Shown here piece by piece: positions 34,796 to 45,399 of a DNA stretch of 64,000 nucleotides. Below the pieces are notes generated by a model that did not search any database, was not told where the DNA came from, and saw only the letters and a program-made list of their open reading frames with translations. The DNA is taken from the NCBI GenBank assembly GCA_032173965.1, contig CM063298.1, forward strand, positions 11,097,501 to 11,161,500. The letters are read 5' to 3'. This DNA is from Sitta carolinensis (Eukaryota > Chordata > Aves > Passeriformes > Sittidae). A program made the translations under genes and the position numbers. The first letter of the stretch is position 1. Each line of letters begins with the position of its first letter.

Positions 34796-35778
34796 CACAG
34801 CCCAGGGGAGCTGAGGGTCCGGCAGGGCTCACACTGCACACACAGCCCAGGGGACACCCGAGGGTCCGGCAGGGCTCACACTGCACACACAGCCCAGGGA
34901 CACCCGAGGGTCCGGCAGGGCTCACACTGCACACACAGCCCAGGGGAGCTGAGGGTCCGGCAGGCTCACACTGCACACACAGCCCCGGGGACACCTGAGG
35001 GTCCGGCAGAGCTCACACTGCACACACAGCCCAGGGACACCTGAGGGTCCGGCAGGGCTCACACTGCACACACAGCCCAGGGACACCTGAGGGTCCGGCA
35101 GAGCTCACACTGCACACACAGCCCAGGGGACACCCGAGGGTCCGGCAGGGCTCACACTGCACACACAGCCCAGGGGACACCCGAGGGTCCGGCAGGGCTC
35201 ACACTGCACACACAGCCCAGGGACACCGAGGGTCCGGCAGGGCTCACACTGCACACACAGCCCAGGGGAGCTGAGGGTCCCGCAGGGCTCACACTGCACA
35301 CACAGCCCAGGGGAGCTGAGGGTCCCGCAGGGCTCACACTGCACACACAGCCCAGGGACACCTGAGGGTCCCGCAGGGCTCACACTGCACACACAGCCCA
35401 GGGACACCTGAGGGTCCCGCAGGGCTCACACTGCACACACAGCCCAGGGGACACCCGAGGGTCCGGCAGGGCTCACACTGCACACACAGCCCAGGGGAAC
35501 TGAGGGTCCCGCAGGGCTCACACTGCACACACAGCCCAGGGGACACCCGAGGGTCCGGCAGGGCTCACACTGCACACACAGCCCAGGGGAGCTGAGGGTC
35601 CCGCAGGGCTCACACTGCACACACAGCCCAGGGACACCGAGGGTCCGGCAGGGCTCACACTGCACACACAGCCCAGGGACACCTGAGGGTCCGGCAGGGC
35701 TCACACTGCACACACAGCCCCGGGACACCGAGGGTCCGGCAGGGCTCACACTGCACACACAGCCCAGGGACACCTGAG
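34780..35778. repeat. 46-47-bp minisatellite, about 21 copies
   Basis: Unit: GGCTCACACTGCACACACAG, CCCAGGGGACACCCGAGGGT, CCGGCAG. Three spacer variants are interspersed: GGGGACACCCGAGG, GGGACACCTGAGG and GGGGAGCTGAGG. CCGGCAG versus CCCGCAG varies too. Minus-strand frames read a Cys-rich VCSVSPAGPS-type repeat; a repeat artefact. Confidence 0.95.
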
Positions 35779-36039
35779 GGCCGGGCTGGGGCTGCCTCTG
35801 GGCAGGGATGGCAGAGCAGGCAGCAGAACCAGGCAGGATGAGGACTCGCTGAGCTGAACCAGCTGCTGGGGCTCTCGGCTCTGCTCTGCCCAAGGTCCAG
35901 GCACCCCCTGAGGGCAGCTCAGGAAATACTCAGAGGATTTTAGTCCCAAGAGCTCCTGGAGCTGAGCAGAGCTGCAAAAGCCAGGAGAGGATTCAGGGCT
36001 TCTGCTGCCAACCCAGGGGTGGCTGAGCAGGAACAGACC
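35779..36039. other. short intergenic spacer
   Basis: Nothing recognised. Confidence 0.35.
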
Positions 36040-36315
36040 CAAACGGAGAGGAGAGGAGGGGAGAGGAGAGGAAGAGGGAGAGGGAGAGGGAGAGGGAGAG
36101 GGAGAGGGACGAGGGAGAGGGAGAGGGTGGGAGAGGGAGGGGAGAGGGAGAGGGAGAGGAGAGGGAGGGGAGAGGGAGAGGGAGAGGGAGAGGGAGAGGA
36201 GAGGGAGAGGGAGAGGGAGAGGGAGAGGGAGAGGGAGAGGGAGAGAGGGAGGAGAGGAAGAGAGGAGAGAGGGAGAGGAGAGGAGAGGAGAGGAGGAGAG
36301 GAGAGGAGAGGAGTT
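36040..36315. repeat. purine-only (GAGAGG)n tract
   Basis: About 275 bp of A and G only apart from rare C/T (ACGAGG near 36108, GGTGGG near 36126). GGGAGA hexamers dominate at first, GGAGA pentamers at the right end. Confidence 0.93.
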
Positions 36316-36354
36316 GGCACGCCGAGGGGCAACTGAGCCCTGTGCCAGGGGTTT

Positions 36355-36860
36355 GTCCTGCTCCAATTTGGTGCCACCTCCCTGGGACCCTTCCATTAAA
36401 GCTGCTCCTGCTGTGTGCAATAAAGACTCCACAGCTCATCAAAGTTATGGAGTGAGTCTGTGTTGAGCACCCAGCACAAGAGAGATCATTCTTAAAGTCT
36501 CATGCACTTAGTCCTGAGTCGAGTTTTATATTTATTTCTAAAGGTAATACATATGCAATATGATTTTTCATGATTTCATGATTATTTATTTCTTGGTTTT
36601 GCTTGCTCTCATTTTGTATGGTAAATAAGTTTACATCTTTTTGAGTATGTGTCTTTCACTGTGGTGGTTGTAGGGGGGGGGTTGTGGGTCCCTTGAGGCC
36701 AAAGGCCAGATGTCTACTTCAGACTGACGTTTTGAATATTTTCTTTTGTGCATGTGCTTTGGTTTCTTGGTGCTTATTTAAGTAGCTTTACTGGGTTTGA
36801 CTAGCTTTGGAGCTTGAAGGATTTCTTATTGAGGTTTCTTGCTGACATAAGTGTCTGTAT
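36355..36860 (+). mobile_element. AT-rich island, possible LTR end plus unidentified sequence
   Basis: Begins with TGCAATAAAGACTCCACAGC (36417-36436), an LTR-like polyadenylation arrangement, and continues as AT-rich DNA (TATTTATTTCTAAAGG, ATGATTATTTATTTCTTGG) quite unlike the GC-rich minisatellites on both sides. An inserted element is the simplest explanation, but no ends or coding remnants were identified. Confidence 0.3.
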
Positions 36861-37104
36861 TAGCTGAACCCTAAAATCTCCATTTCCCTGCCTTGCCCCA
36901 GCCCGCTGCCGTGGCTCTCCGGGCTGGCTGCAGGCAGGGCGGGGAGCTTGGAGGAGCCTCCTGCTCAATAATTCATGACCAGCTGGGCTGATGGAGCTCT
37001 CTGAGGCTGCTCCTAATGGAGCCGTGCCTGCCCAGCCAGCACTCCTGGGCCCGCATAATTCCCCCTGCTCCCATCCCCGGGCCGTGCAAACTCCTGCTGC
37101 TGCT
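36861..37104. other. spacer before the GC-rich array
   Basis: GC-rich with CTCAATAATTCATGACC near 36963. Nothing recognised. Confidence 0.3.
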
Positions 37105-38120
37105 GGGGCACGGCACAGCCCGGGCTGCGGGAACACAGCCGGGCACGGCACAGCCCGGCACAGCCCGGGCTGCGGACACAGCCGGGCACGGCACAGCACG
37201 GCACAGCCGGGCTGCGGGTCACACCCGGGCACGGCACAGCCGGCACAGCCCGGGCTGCGGGTCACAGCCGGGCACGGCACAGCCGGCACAGCCCGGGCTG
37301 CGGGTCACAGCGGGCACGGCACACGCACGGCACAGCCCGGGCTGCGGGTCACAGCCGGGCACGGCACAGCACGGCACAGCCCGGGCTGCGGGAACACGCC
37401 GGGCACGGCACAGCACGGCACAGCCCGGGCTGCGGGTCCACAGCCGGGCACGGCACAGCCCGGCACAGCCCGGGCTGCGGGTCACAGCCGGGCACGGCAC
37501 ACGCGCGGCACGCGGCACACAGCCCGGGCTGGCGCGGGCACAGCCGGGCACGGCACAGCACGCCGCGGGCTGCGGGTCACAGCCGGGCACGGCACAGCCC
37601 GGGCTGCGGGTCACAGCCGGGCACGGCACAGCCGGCCACAGCCCGGGCTGCGGGAGCCACAGCCGGGCACGGCACAGCCCGGGCTGCGGGTCACAGCCGG
37701 CACGGCACAAGCCCGGGCTGCGGGAACACAGCCGGGCACGGCACAGCCCGGGCTCGGGGGGCAACAGCCGGGCACGGCACAGCCCGGGCTGCGGGTCACA
37801 GCCGGGCACGGCACAGCCCGGGCTGCGGGGTCACAGCCGGGCACGGCACAGCCCGGGCTGCGGGGTCACAGCCGGGCACGGCACAGCCCGGGCTGCGGGA
37901 GCCACAGCCGGGCACGGCACAGCACGGCACAGCCCGGGCTGCGGGAGCCACAGCCGGGCACGGCACAGCCCGGGCTGCGGGAACACAGCCGGGCACAGGC
38001 ACAGCCGCGGGCTGCGGCGGGGCACAGCCGGGCACGGCACAGCCCGGGCTGCGGGAGCCACAGCCGGGCACGGCACAGCCGGGCTGCGGGAACACAGCCG
38101 GGCACGGCACAGCACGGCAC
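37105..38120. repeat. CpG-rich minisatellite, unit about 33-34 bp, about 30 copies
   Basis: Unit: GGCACGGCACAGCCCGGGCT, GCGGGTCACAGCCG. Spacer variants are GGTCACA, GGAACACA, GGAGCCACA and GGACACA. Many one-base gains and losses (37310-37330, 37500-37570, 37690-37760) break the pattern more often than in neighbouring arrays. It carries several CpGs per unit, unusual for vertebrate intergenic DNA unless unmethylated or recently expanded. Confidence 0.94.
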
Positions 38121-38189
38121 CTGCCAGCGTTCAGAGGGGGCAGCCAGAGCCCCGGGAGGAGCAGGGCACAGCTGGCACAGCTGGAGGCA

Positions 38190-38345
38190 GAGGAAGGGGT
38201 GGAAGAGGCACAGGAAGGGATGGAGGAGACAGAGGAAGGGATGGAGGGGGCACAGGAAGGGATGGAGGGGGCACAGGAAGGGATGGAGGGGACAGAGGAA
38301 TGGATGGAGGGGGCACAGGAAGGGATGGAGGGGGCAGAGGACATG
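38190..38345. repeat. about 24-bp minisatellite, 6-7 copies
   Basis: Unit GGAAGGGATGGAGGGGGCACA with ACAGAGGAA and GGAGGAGACAGA variants. Confidence 0.88.
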
Positions 38346-39567
38346 TCTGCCATGACATGGGCATGTCCCAGCAGCAGCTGGAGCCCCAGCCCGGGGAGCA
38401 GGGTGTGCTCCCTGCCCACAGGAGTGTCCCTGGCCCTGCAGCCATGAGCTGAGCCCTGTGAGCTCAGCCCCAGCCTCCCTCAGCAGCAGCACAGCCTCTG
38501 TCCCCCTCCCCACACCCAGGCTGCTCCCACCCCTCCCCAGCATCAGCCAAGCTATGCTGGTGGGCAGGCAGCACTCTGTGGGGTCTGAGCTTTCCCTGCT
38601 CTGCCTTTTTCAGTCACAGGGTAAGTGGGTTCAAAAGTAGCAGCTGAACCTGAGCTTCAACTCCAGCAACAAGAGAAAGTGAGTGGTGCCTACTGGTAAA
38701 CCTTGTCATTTGGTGTCAATACTTATTCCAAAGTTTTTGTGCCTCCTAAATTTGTCTCCCAGGGCAGTTACCTCTGAGAATGCCTCATAGCACAAGCACT
38801 AACACTGAACAGAACATTCTAATTCAATTTCTAATTTCAGCATGAGCAAGGACTTAGAATATGTTTTTATTCTCGTGATAATTGTATCTACATGCCTTTT
38901 CTTTTTAGTTGTCTCAACAAAGCCTTAAAATATTCGTTATTTAGAGGCTTTTCAATTTCTGAGAAAGAAATGTATCACTTTTCTACAGGCTGCATGGCCA
39001 GGAGAGTTCTGGTCTCTCAGCCACCTCTGTGGCTTCTTTGTAGGCCACTGGAGCTCTTGCCATGCCCCCTGCCCTCCCAAAGCCCTCCAGGGTTGCAGCC
39101 ACCCTGTGCCCCTCCCAGCAGCCCTGGGCCAAGGGGCTGATGCCCTGGCACCTGCATTAATTGCCCAGACAGGCTAATAATAGGGTTTATTATTAAATAA
39201 TGAGGCATGCACACGTCACCATCGGGTCATGATTTCTTATGAAACGGGGTTTCCATTCCAGTGAGGTGTCTCAGGCACCTTTCCCCAGTGCTTCACCCAG
39301 GGCTCGGGGTCAGGGCACCCCAGGTTTGGGTGGGGACAGGGCTGGGGAGGGCAGGAACAGCCCAGGAGCAGCTGGCCAGCAGGGCAGTGTCCCCAGGGAT
39401 GGCAGGGGACCCTGGCAGTGACTCTGCCCCTCTCTGCTCCCCCCTGCCAGCACCAAGCTGACCTGAAAAGTTCTGCCCAGTCCCAAAGCCACTGCTGGGC
39501 TGTTTGTCCCTCCTGTGGGAGCACAGGAACCCTGTGCCAGCCCTGAGCCTGCTGTCACCTCCTGGGG
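38346..39567. other. intergenic stretch; AT-rich parts at 38640-38990 and 39150-39245
   Basis: No gene recognised. 39150-39245 carries TGCATTAATTGCCC, GGCTAATAATAGGG and TTATTATTAAATAATGAGGC and may be a conserved regulatory element; 38640-38990 is AT-rich without repeat structure. Both are composition-based suggestions. Confidence 0.3.
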
Positions 39568-40365
39568 GACAGTGAGGGACACCTGCTCACACTGGGGACA
39601 GTGAGGACACTCTGCTCACACTGGGGGACAGGAGGACACTCTGCTCACACTGGGGGGACAGTGAGGGACACCCTGCTCACACTGGGGGGACAGTGAGGGA
39701 CACCTGCTCACACTGGGGGACAGGAGGACACCTGCTCACACTGGGGGACAGTGAGGGACACCCTGCTCACACTGGGGGGACAGTGAGGGACACCCTGCTC
39801 ACACTGGGGTGATGGTGAGGGACACTCTGCTCACACTGGGGGACAGTGAGGGACACTGCTCACACTGGGGGACAGTGAGGGACACTCTGCTCACACTGGG
39901 GGGACAGTGAGGGACACTGCTCACACTGGGGGACAGTGAGGGACACCTGCTCACACTGGGGACAGAGGACACTCTGCTCACACTGGGGGACAGTGGGACA
40001 CCCTGCTCACACTGGGGTGATGGTGAGGGACACCCTGCTCACACTGGGGGACAGTGAGGGACACCCTGCTCACACTGGGGGGACAGTGAGGGACACTCTG
40101 CTCACACTGGGGTGATGGTCAGGGATGTCCTGCTCACACTGGGGGGACAGTGAGGGACACCCTGCTCACACTGGGGTGATGGTGAGGGACACCCTGCTCA
40201 CACTGGGGGACAGGAGGGACACCCTGCTCACACTGGGGTGATGGTGAGGGACACCCTGCTCACACTGGGGGACAGTGAGGGATGTCCTGCTCACACTGGG
40301 GGACAGTGAGGGATGTCCTGCTCACACTGGGGGACAGTGAGGATGTCCTGCTCACACTGGGGTGC
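39568..40365. repeat. about 31-bp minisatellite, about 26 copies
   Basis: Unit: CTGCTCACACTGGGGGACAG, TGAGGGACACC. Variants replace GGGGACAGTG with GGGTGATGGTG and GGACACC with GGATGTC, and one to three G bases drop in and out. The GATGGTG variants occur at about 39806, 40015, 40110, 40175 and 40240, a loose higher-order rhythm. Confidence 0.95.
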
Positions 40366-41548
40366 CCATGACACATTCCCAGGTGACAGAGTGGGAGCAG
40401 CACCTACAGGGTCAGGGACTGGGTCAGGAGGACAAAGGTGATGAAGGAGCAGAAACAATGACAAAGATGATGAAGATGCAGATTGGGCTGGGAACAAATG
40501 CCAGGAGTGGCCCCAGCACCAGCAGGGGTGGCCAGCAACCCATTTTCTTCCTCCCCTGAGAGCAGGCTCGGAGATTCCCAAATCCCAGCTGTGCCTCCCT
40601 GCTGCCCACAGCCCTCCCAAAGCAGGGCCCTGGGCTGGGGGCTGGCCCTGGGGTCCCCTCAGGTGGGACCACCCAAAGAGGACAAAGCCAGGAGGTTTGG
40701 GGGGCTGAGCAGTGCCCAGCCCGTTTGGCACAGGTGAAACGAGCCCCTGGTTGTGAGACCTCCGGAGTGGGGTACAGGCACAAGGAAATGGCACTGCCAC
40801 AGGGCTCCAGCAAGGACAGCAGGGTGGGGACCCAAATCTGCCCCCTGTGACAGCCAGAACTTGGGCGTGCTCCCAAGCCCTGTGCCTGGGTGAGACAGGC
40901 AGGAGGATGAGGTGACAACGGGAGGATGGCCACGACCTCGGGAAGCTCAGAGAGGGCAGGGCTGGGGCCGCCTGCGGGAGGAGCTGGCCTCCCTTCCCAC
41001 GCCATGGCACCGCAGGGAGGCTGGCAGCGGGCAAGGGGAGCTCAGCAGGGCCGGCAGCCCCTCTCTGCAGCCTCTGGTTTCTCTGCCCCGCAGCTGCAGG
41101 CTCCGATTTCTCCATCCCTGGCATGGAAGCCGTGAGTTTCTGCTGCGGGCTGGCTGCATCCCGATGATCCCGATGTCCTGGGAGCCTGGGCACCTCCAGC
41201 AGCCCCAGAGCCCTTGGCTGTGCCCAGTGCCACAGTCCCAGCTGGGCGGGGGCAGGGCAGGAGCAGCGCAGCCCCCTCTGCCCCTGCAGGTGCTGCCGCA
41301 GGGCTCAGGAGGGTCCTCTCCACAGAGACCCCAGCAGGGTGTGGCCGGCCACATTTTAACCCAAAGGCACAGAAAACGCCCCCAGTGACACCGTGAGCAC
41401 CTGGAGATCTGCAGGAAGGTCCGAAAGGCCATTCAGTCCCCGGCCAGATGAGACAGCTTCACCCGAGGCTGTTTCTGGGCTTCTCCAGGAGCTTCAGAGA
41501 GAGCCACCATCCCCAGCTGTCCCAGCACCGGTGGCACCGCTGTGGCCG
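40366..41548. other. region downstream (3') of RNF222
   Basis: Would contain the RNF222 3'UTR on the minus strand. I see no obvious AATAAA on that strand and no further gene. Confidence 0.35.
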
Positions 41549-42165
41549 CTACGAGTCCCTCCTGACCAGCAGCAGCCAGGGCAGCACGGCGGCCAGCATG
41601 GCCACGGTGAGGACGAGCATCACGGCCAGGGCCATGGGCGACTGGCAGCACTGCAGCCCCAGCGCCGGGCTGGACGACACCGAGCTGGCCGCGTCCTCCG
41701 GGCCCTGCGGGAGCCGCAGTCCGTGGCCACCAGCGGCATGCCGTGCTCGCTGATGATGAAGATGTGAGCCTGGCGCGCCAGCAGCCCCGCCGAGCCGCGC
41801 TCCAGGCTCTGCACGGGCAGCATCAAGTGGCTGGGCACCACCAGCGTGTTGCTGGCCTGGCCCTTGGCCAGCTGCGACAGGGAGGATGGCGACAGGGGCA
41901 TCTCCAGCGCCCGGGCGGAGCTGGGCGGCCACAGAGCCTTCTTCTTGCTGAGGAAGGTGACGTAGCGGCACACGGGGCAGATGATGCTGCTCTGGACGCG
42001 CCCGTCCGGCTTGGCCGACAGCAGGCACTTCACCAAGCAGTCGTGGCAGAAGGTGTGGCCGCAGCTGAGCCGCCGGTGCGTGGCCTCCAGGGGCTGGAAC
42101 TTCTCGTAGCACACGGGGCACTCGGCCGGAGCAGCCTCCTTGCTGCAGGAGGGGGGCTCGGCCAT
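41549..42165 (-). CDS. RNF222: RNF222, RING finger protein 222 (one frameshift)
   Basis: A membrane-anchored RING-type protein, presumed E3 ubiquitin ligase; substrates are unknown to me. The RING is complete: C16, C19, C35, H37, C40, C43, C63 and C66 form a C3HC4 set (CPVCYEKF, SCGHTFCHDCLVK, CPVCRYVTFLSKK). The middle is low-complexity Ser/Pro/Leu. The conserved FIISEHGMPLVATD follows at about residues 132-145, and a C-terminal membrane segment (MALAVMLVLTVAMLAAVLPW) ends LLLVRRDS. The start ATG (42165) is the first after a good acceptor at 42188. The frame breaks at about 41720: the RING frame runs on into unrelated Arg-rich sequence, while the membrane segment is in another frame. The span of 617 bp is one short of 206 codons, so one missing base restores a 205-residue protein (human about 220). 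It is divergent from NDEL1, as in human. Confidence 0.9.
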
Positions 42166-42187
42166 CGCTGCTGCGGGGGCTGCCCGG

Positions 42188-43509
42188 CTGCCGGGGAGAG
42201 GCACAAGGGGTTAATCGGGATCAGCACAGTGCCTCTCCTCAGCTCTGCTCCTCCCGGCTCGCTGGGCGCCGCCCTTCACCCCTCAGGGAGCAGGGATGGG
42301 TGCCTGGCATGGCCTGGCTGCTCTCGGCGGGGTCAGCACCCCGGAGTGGCCCCTGGGGCAGGGACAGCTCCGGAGAGCTCCAGGGCAACAACCCCCGGCT
42401 GAGCCCCGGCCAGAGCCGTGCCTGCTGAACTCGGGTCGCATAGCCTGTCATTCCAGGCACGGGTGGGGTCCCCAGTGCCCCTGTGCTCAGCTGGGAATGC
42501 CAGCCCACCCCGGAGCCTGCCAAGGCCAGGGGGCTGCTCCCAGCCCAGAGGGGCCCGGGGAGCTTGGAGCAGGCAGGCTGGAGGAGCAGGGAGGTGGCCA
42601 GGGAGGTGACACTGCCAGGGCAGGCAGCAAACACCCACACCGGGCTCCTTCCAGGCTGCTGGGGGATGGCCTGGGCTGGTGGCCAGGCCGTGGTGCTGGG
42701 CTGCAAGGCCACCCCGAGGTCACCCCAAAGCTTCTCCTCTCCAGGTGAATAATCCCAGCTGTGCCAGCCTTCCCTCCCAGCAGAGCTGCTCCAGCCCTGT
42801 GCTCATCCTGGAGCCTCCTCTGGGCTCTCTGCAGCAGCTCCAGCTCCACCTGAGCAGATTTCTGCAGGGCTTGGAGCAGCCCGGGACAGTAAGAGGTGTC
42901 CCTGGCCCTGCAGGACTGCCCTGCGTCTCCCCAGGCATGAAGGGAGTGAGAAGAGAAGAGAAGAGAAGAGAAGAGAAGAGAAGAGAAGAGAAGAGAAGAG
43001 AAGAGAAGAGAAGAGAAGAGAAGAGAAGAGAAGAGAAGAGAAGAGAAGAGAAGAGAAGAGAAGAGAAGAGAAGAGAAGAGAAGAGAAGAGAAGAGAAGAG
43101 AAGAGAAGAGAAGAGAAGAGAAGAGAAGAGAAGAGAAGAGAAGAGAAGAGAAGAGAAGAGAAGAGAAGAGAAGAGCTGTTCAGTTTTGCTCTCTCAGCCC
43201 AGCTCGGGAGCCAGCCCTTCCTCAAAGCCGCAGGTTTTTCCAGCCCTGGTAGCGTTTTCAGTCCCCACCCAGCCTGCACCCCTTTTCTCACGCATGGCTC
43301 TGCCAAGGACACCTCCCAGCCGATCTGGAGGCTCTGCCAGCCCCTGCCAGCCCCTGCCTGGTGCCCTCCTCCTGCAGGGCCACAGGGACCCCACGAGCCG
43401 CCCCCTCCCCAGGCACGGGAGGGGCTCCAGGCTCCTGCTGCGGTTCCCGAGGGATCAGCGATCGCTGCTCCCTCCCACCCGCGATCCCCAGTACTCCAAA
43501 CCCCCTTAC
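42188..43509 (-). other. proposed RNF222 intron 1
   Basis: On the minus strand a textbook donor CAG/GTAAGG lies at 43512-43504 and a polypyrimidine acceptor (CCTTGTGCCTCTCCCCGGCAG) ends at 42188, 22 bp before the start codon. The intron would be 1.32 kb and contain the GAGAA array. Inference from splice signals only; transcript data are needed. Confidence 0.5.
42948..43175. repeat. (GAGAA)n pentanucleotide array, about 45 perfect copies
   Basis: About 228 bp of pure AGAAG pentamers with no interruption that I can see. It is perfectly purine on plus, and sits in the proposed RNF222 intron. Confidence 0.98.
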
Positions 43510-43750
43510 CTGCTGTAGGGCCCCAGGGCAGCGGCCCCTCCATGCACGGCTGTCCGCAGACACGGGGCTGGCCCGGGACAGCACCGGCACGGCTTGGGGA
43601 GCTGGCACGGCTTGGGGACCCGGCACAGCTTGGGGAGCTGGCACAGCTTGGGGTGCCAGGCACGGCTTGAGGATTCGGGTGGCGGCTGAAGCAGGGCGCC
43701 TTGCGAAAGGCTGGAGCGGGGACAGGGCAGGGACAGCTCCCGCCGGGTGA
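43510..43750 (-). other. proposed RNF222 exon 1 (5'UTR)
   Basis: Lies between a TATA-like promoter (43776-43783) and the strong minus-strand donor at 43510/43509. It contains five copies of a 15-16-bp motif (plus strand GGCACGGCTTGGGGAGCT and relatives, 43588-43672). No long open frame on the minus strand, as expected for a leader. Exact 5' end unknown. Confidence 0.4.
43588..43672. repeat. 15-bp short tandem repeat, 5 copies
   Basis: GGCACGGCTTGGGGAGCT-like units with GGGACCC and GGTGCCA variants, inside the proposed RNF222 leader exon. Confidence 0.8.
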
Positions 43751-43754
43751 ATGA

Positions 43755-43800
43755 ATGCGGCCGAACCCGTTCGGGCTTTAAAGGGCTCGCATTGGCCCGC
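43755..43800 (-). promoter_or_regulatory. candidate RNF222 promoter (CCAAT plus TTTAAA)
   Basis: On the minus strand CCAAT (43795-43791) is followed by CTTTAAAG (43783-43776), a TATA-like box, in a CpG-rich setting; a start about 30 bp downstream (near 43750) would precede the proposed leader exon. The close CCAAT-to-TATA spacing is unusual. Confidence 0.4.
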
Positions 43801-45399
43801 TTGGCCAGGGAGTGGGCGAGGAGCTGGCGTCAGGCGTCGGGGCAGGGACGGGAGGCTCGCTCCTGCCTTGGCCGTGCCCCGGGCTGGAGCTGGGGGTCAG
43901 ACCGAGGAATCCGGCACTGAAAGGGTGCCGAGACCCTCGGTCCGAGGAATCCGGCGCCCTCAGGAGAGCCCTCCGGGGCCCCAGATCGCTGTCCCTCCCT
44001 GCAAGGACACCCTGAGCTCATCCATGCACCCGCACCTCTCAGGCTCGGGGTCAGGCTGCTCCGCTGGTTGGCCCAGTTCTGCTGAGAGGATCAGAAAATG
44101 GAGGTGAAACCTCTCCAGGGAGCTTGTGTCAGGGCTGGGGTTGCACCTTCCCTCCTGGGACAGACATCCCCATCCCCTGATCTTCCTGGGACAGACACCC
44201 CCATCCCTTCGGCATTGCTGGGAACGAGGTGAAGGCAGGAAAGAGTAAATCCATGTTTGATCCCAGCCCAGAGGAATAGTCCCAGCTGAAGAAGAAGCTC
44301 AGTGAAACAAAATTAATTTCCCAGGGCTGTGCTGTGCTGGGGAGGGTCCTGGGCCCTGGGTTATATACACCTCCATGCTGTCAAAATAAACTCAAACAGC
44401 TGGAAAAGTTCGACTTCAAGGGAATCCACGCTTTTTAAAAGGAACACAAGCTTAGCCTGCTTTTCTTGCATTAGAGTGGGAAAATCAGCGTTTTTTCCTT
44501 CTGGGGGGGTTCATTCTGCTCCTCGGTCACCCGGCAGGATGGAGCCCCACCACCAGGACGCCCAAAATGCATCAGGAAAGTTCCTCGCTCGGCTTTTCTC
44601 CGATGGTTTCCGCGGCGCCCGGGAGATGGTGCTCTCGGATGCGCTTTGGCACCGGGGAAAGAGCGCGGGACGGAGCGGCCGCAGCGGCAATCCCGTGTGC
44701 CTGTTGTGGAAACAAAGCGGCTTTGAGGGCGGCCCGCAGATGCTGCGGGACAAGAAGGGGCTGTTCAGCTGCGGCAGCTGGGGCTGGCAGCTCCCCGGCC
44801 CTGCACAGAGCCCAGCCCGGCCGGGCCGAGTCCCCCAAACCTGCAGCGCTTTCCCAGGGTAGGCATGGGGAGCAGCAAATCCCACCCGGGGGGGATCAAA
44901 CCCTGCCATGGATCCCGGCCAGGGTGTGCCCTTGTTTGTCACCCTGGCCCGGAGCACACCCAGCCCCTCCGGGGAATCGGCAGCAGCCCGAGGTGAGCCT
45001 GGCACTGTCCCCTGTGAGCCCTGTCACCCCGGGGTGTTGTGCCCCCAGTGTCCCCTGCACAGAGGGGGTTGCTCACTCCCACCGTCCCTTCTGGCTGCCC
45101 TCTCACCAGGCAGCTCCCCGAGCCTTATTCCAGGAGGGAAGGCGTGGAAACCCCACAATTCCAAGAGAAAACCCACTGGAACTGGGGATTTGGAGCCTTT
45201 TACCCAAACGGGATGCTCCCCGGGGTTTAGGCTGCCCAGTGGTGTCGTGGTTGGGGTTTTTCCTTCCAGCCTGGCCCTTGCAGGGCTGGGATTGCAGAGG
45301 TGTTGCTGCCTTTAGTGGGAACATGTGCAGATCAGCTCCTCACCCTACAGCAGCTCTGGAGCAGCACAGGAAGAAAAGGCTCAGTAATGCCAAACACTC
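43801..45399. other. intergenic sequence
   Basis: CpG-rich near 43800-43990 and 44600-44840. A plus-strand open frame at 44539-44862 starts with ATG, but has no recognisable family feature, so I do not call it. Nothing else recognised. Confidence 0.35.

Noticed and set aside
33970..35893. Cys-rich minus-strand frames resembling a metallothionein-like or keratin-associated repeat protein
   Set aside because: The Cys-rich repeat is the 46-47-bp array on the minus strand. The unit has three length variants, so the frame is not maintained.
36991..38452. 454- and 478-codon frames rich in Ala/Arg/Gly
   Set aside because: Translation of the 33-34-bp GC-rich array with frame changes at its many indels.
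44539..44862. 108-codon plus-strand frame starting with ATG in CpG-rich DNA
   Set aside because: No recognisable family feature, no splice or promoter context; CpG-rich DNA often lacks stops.
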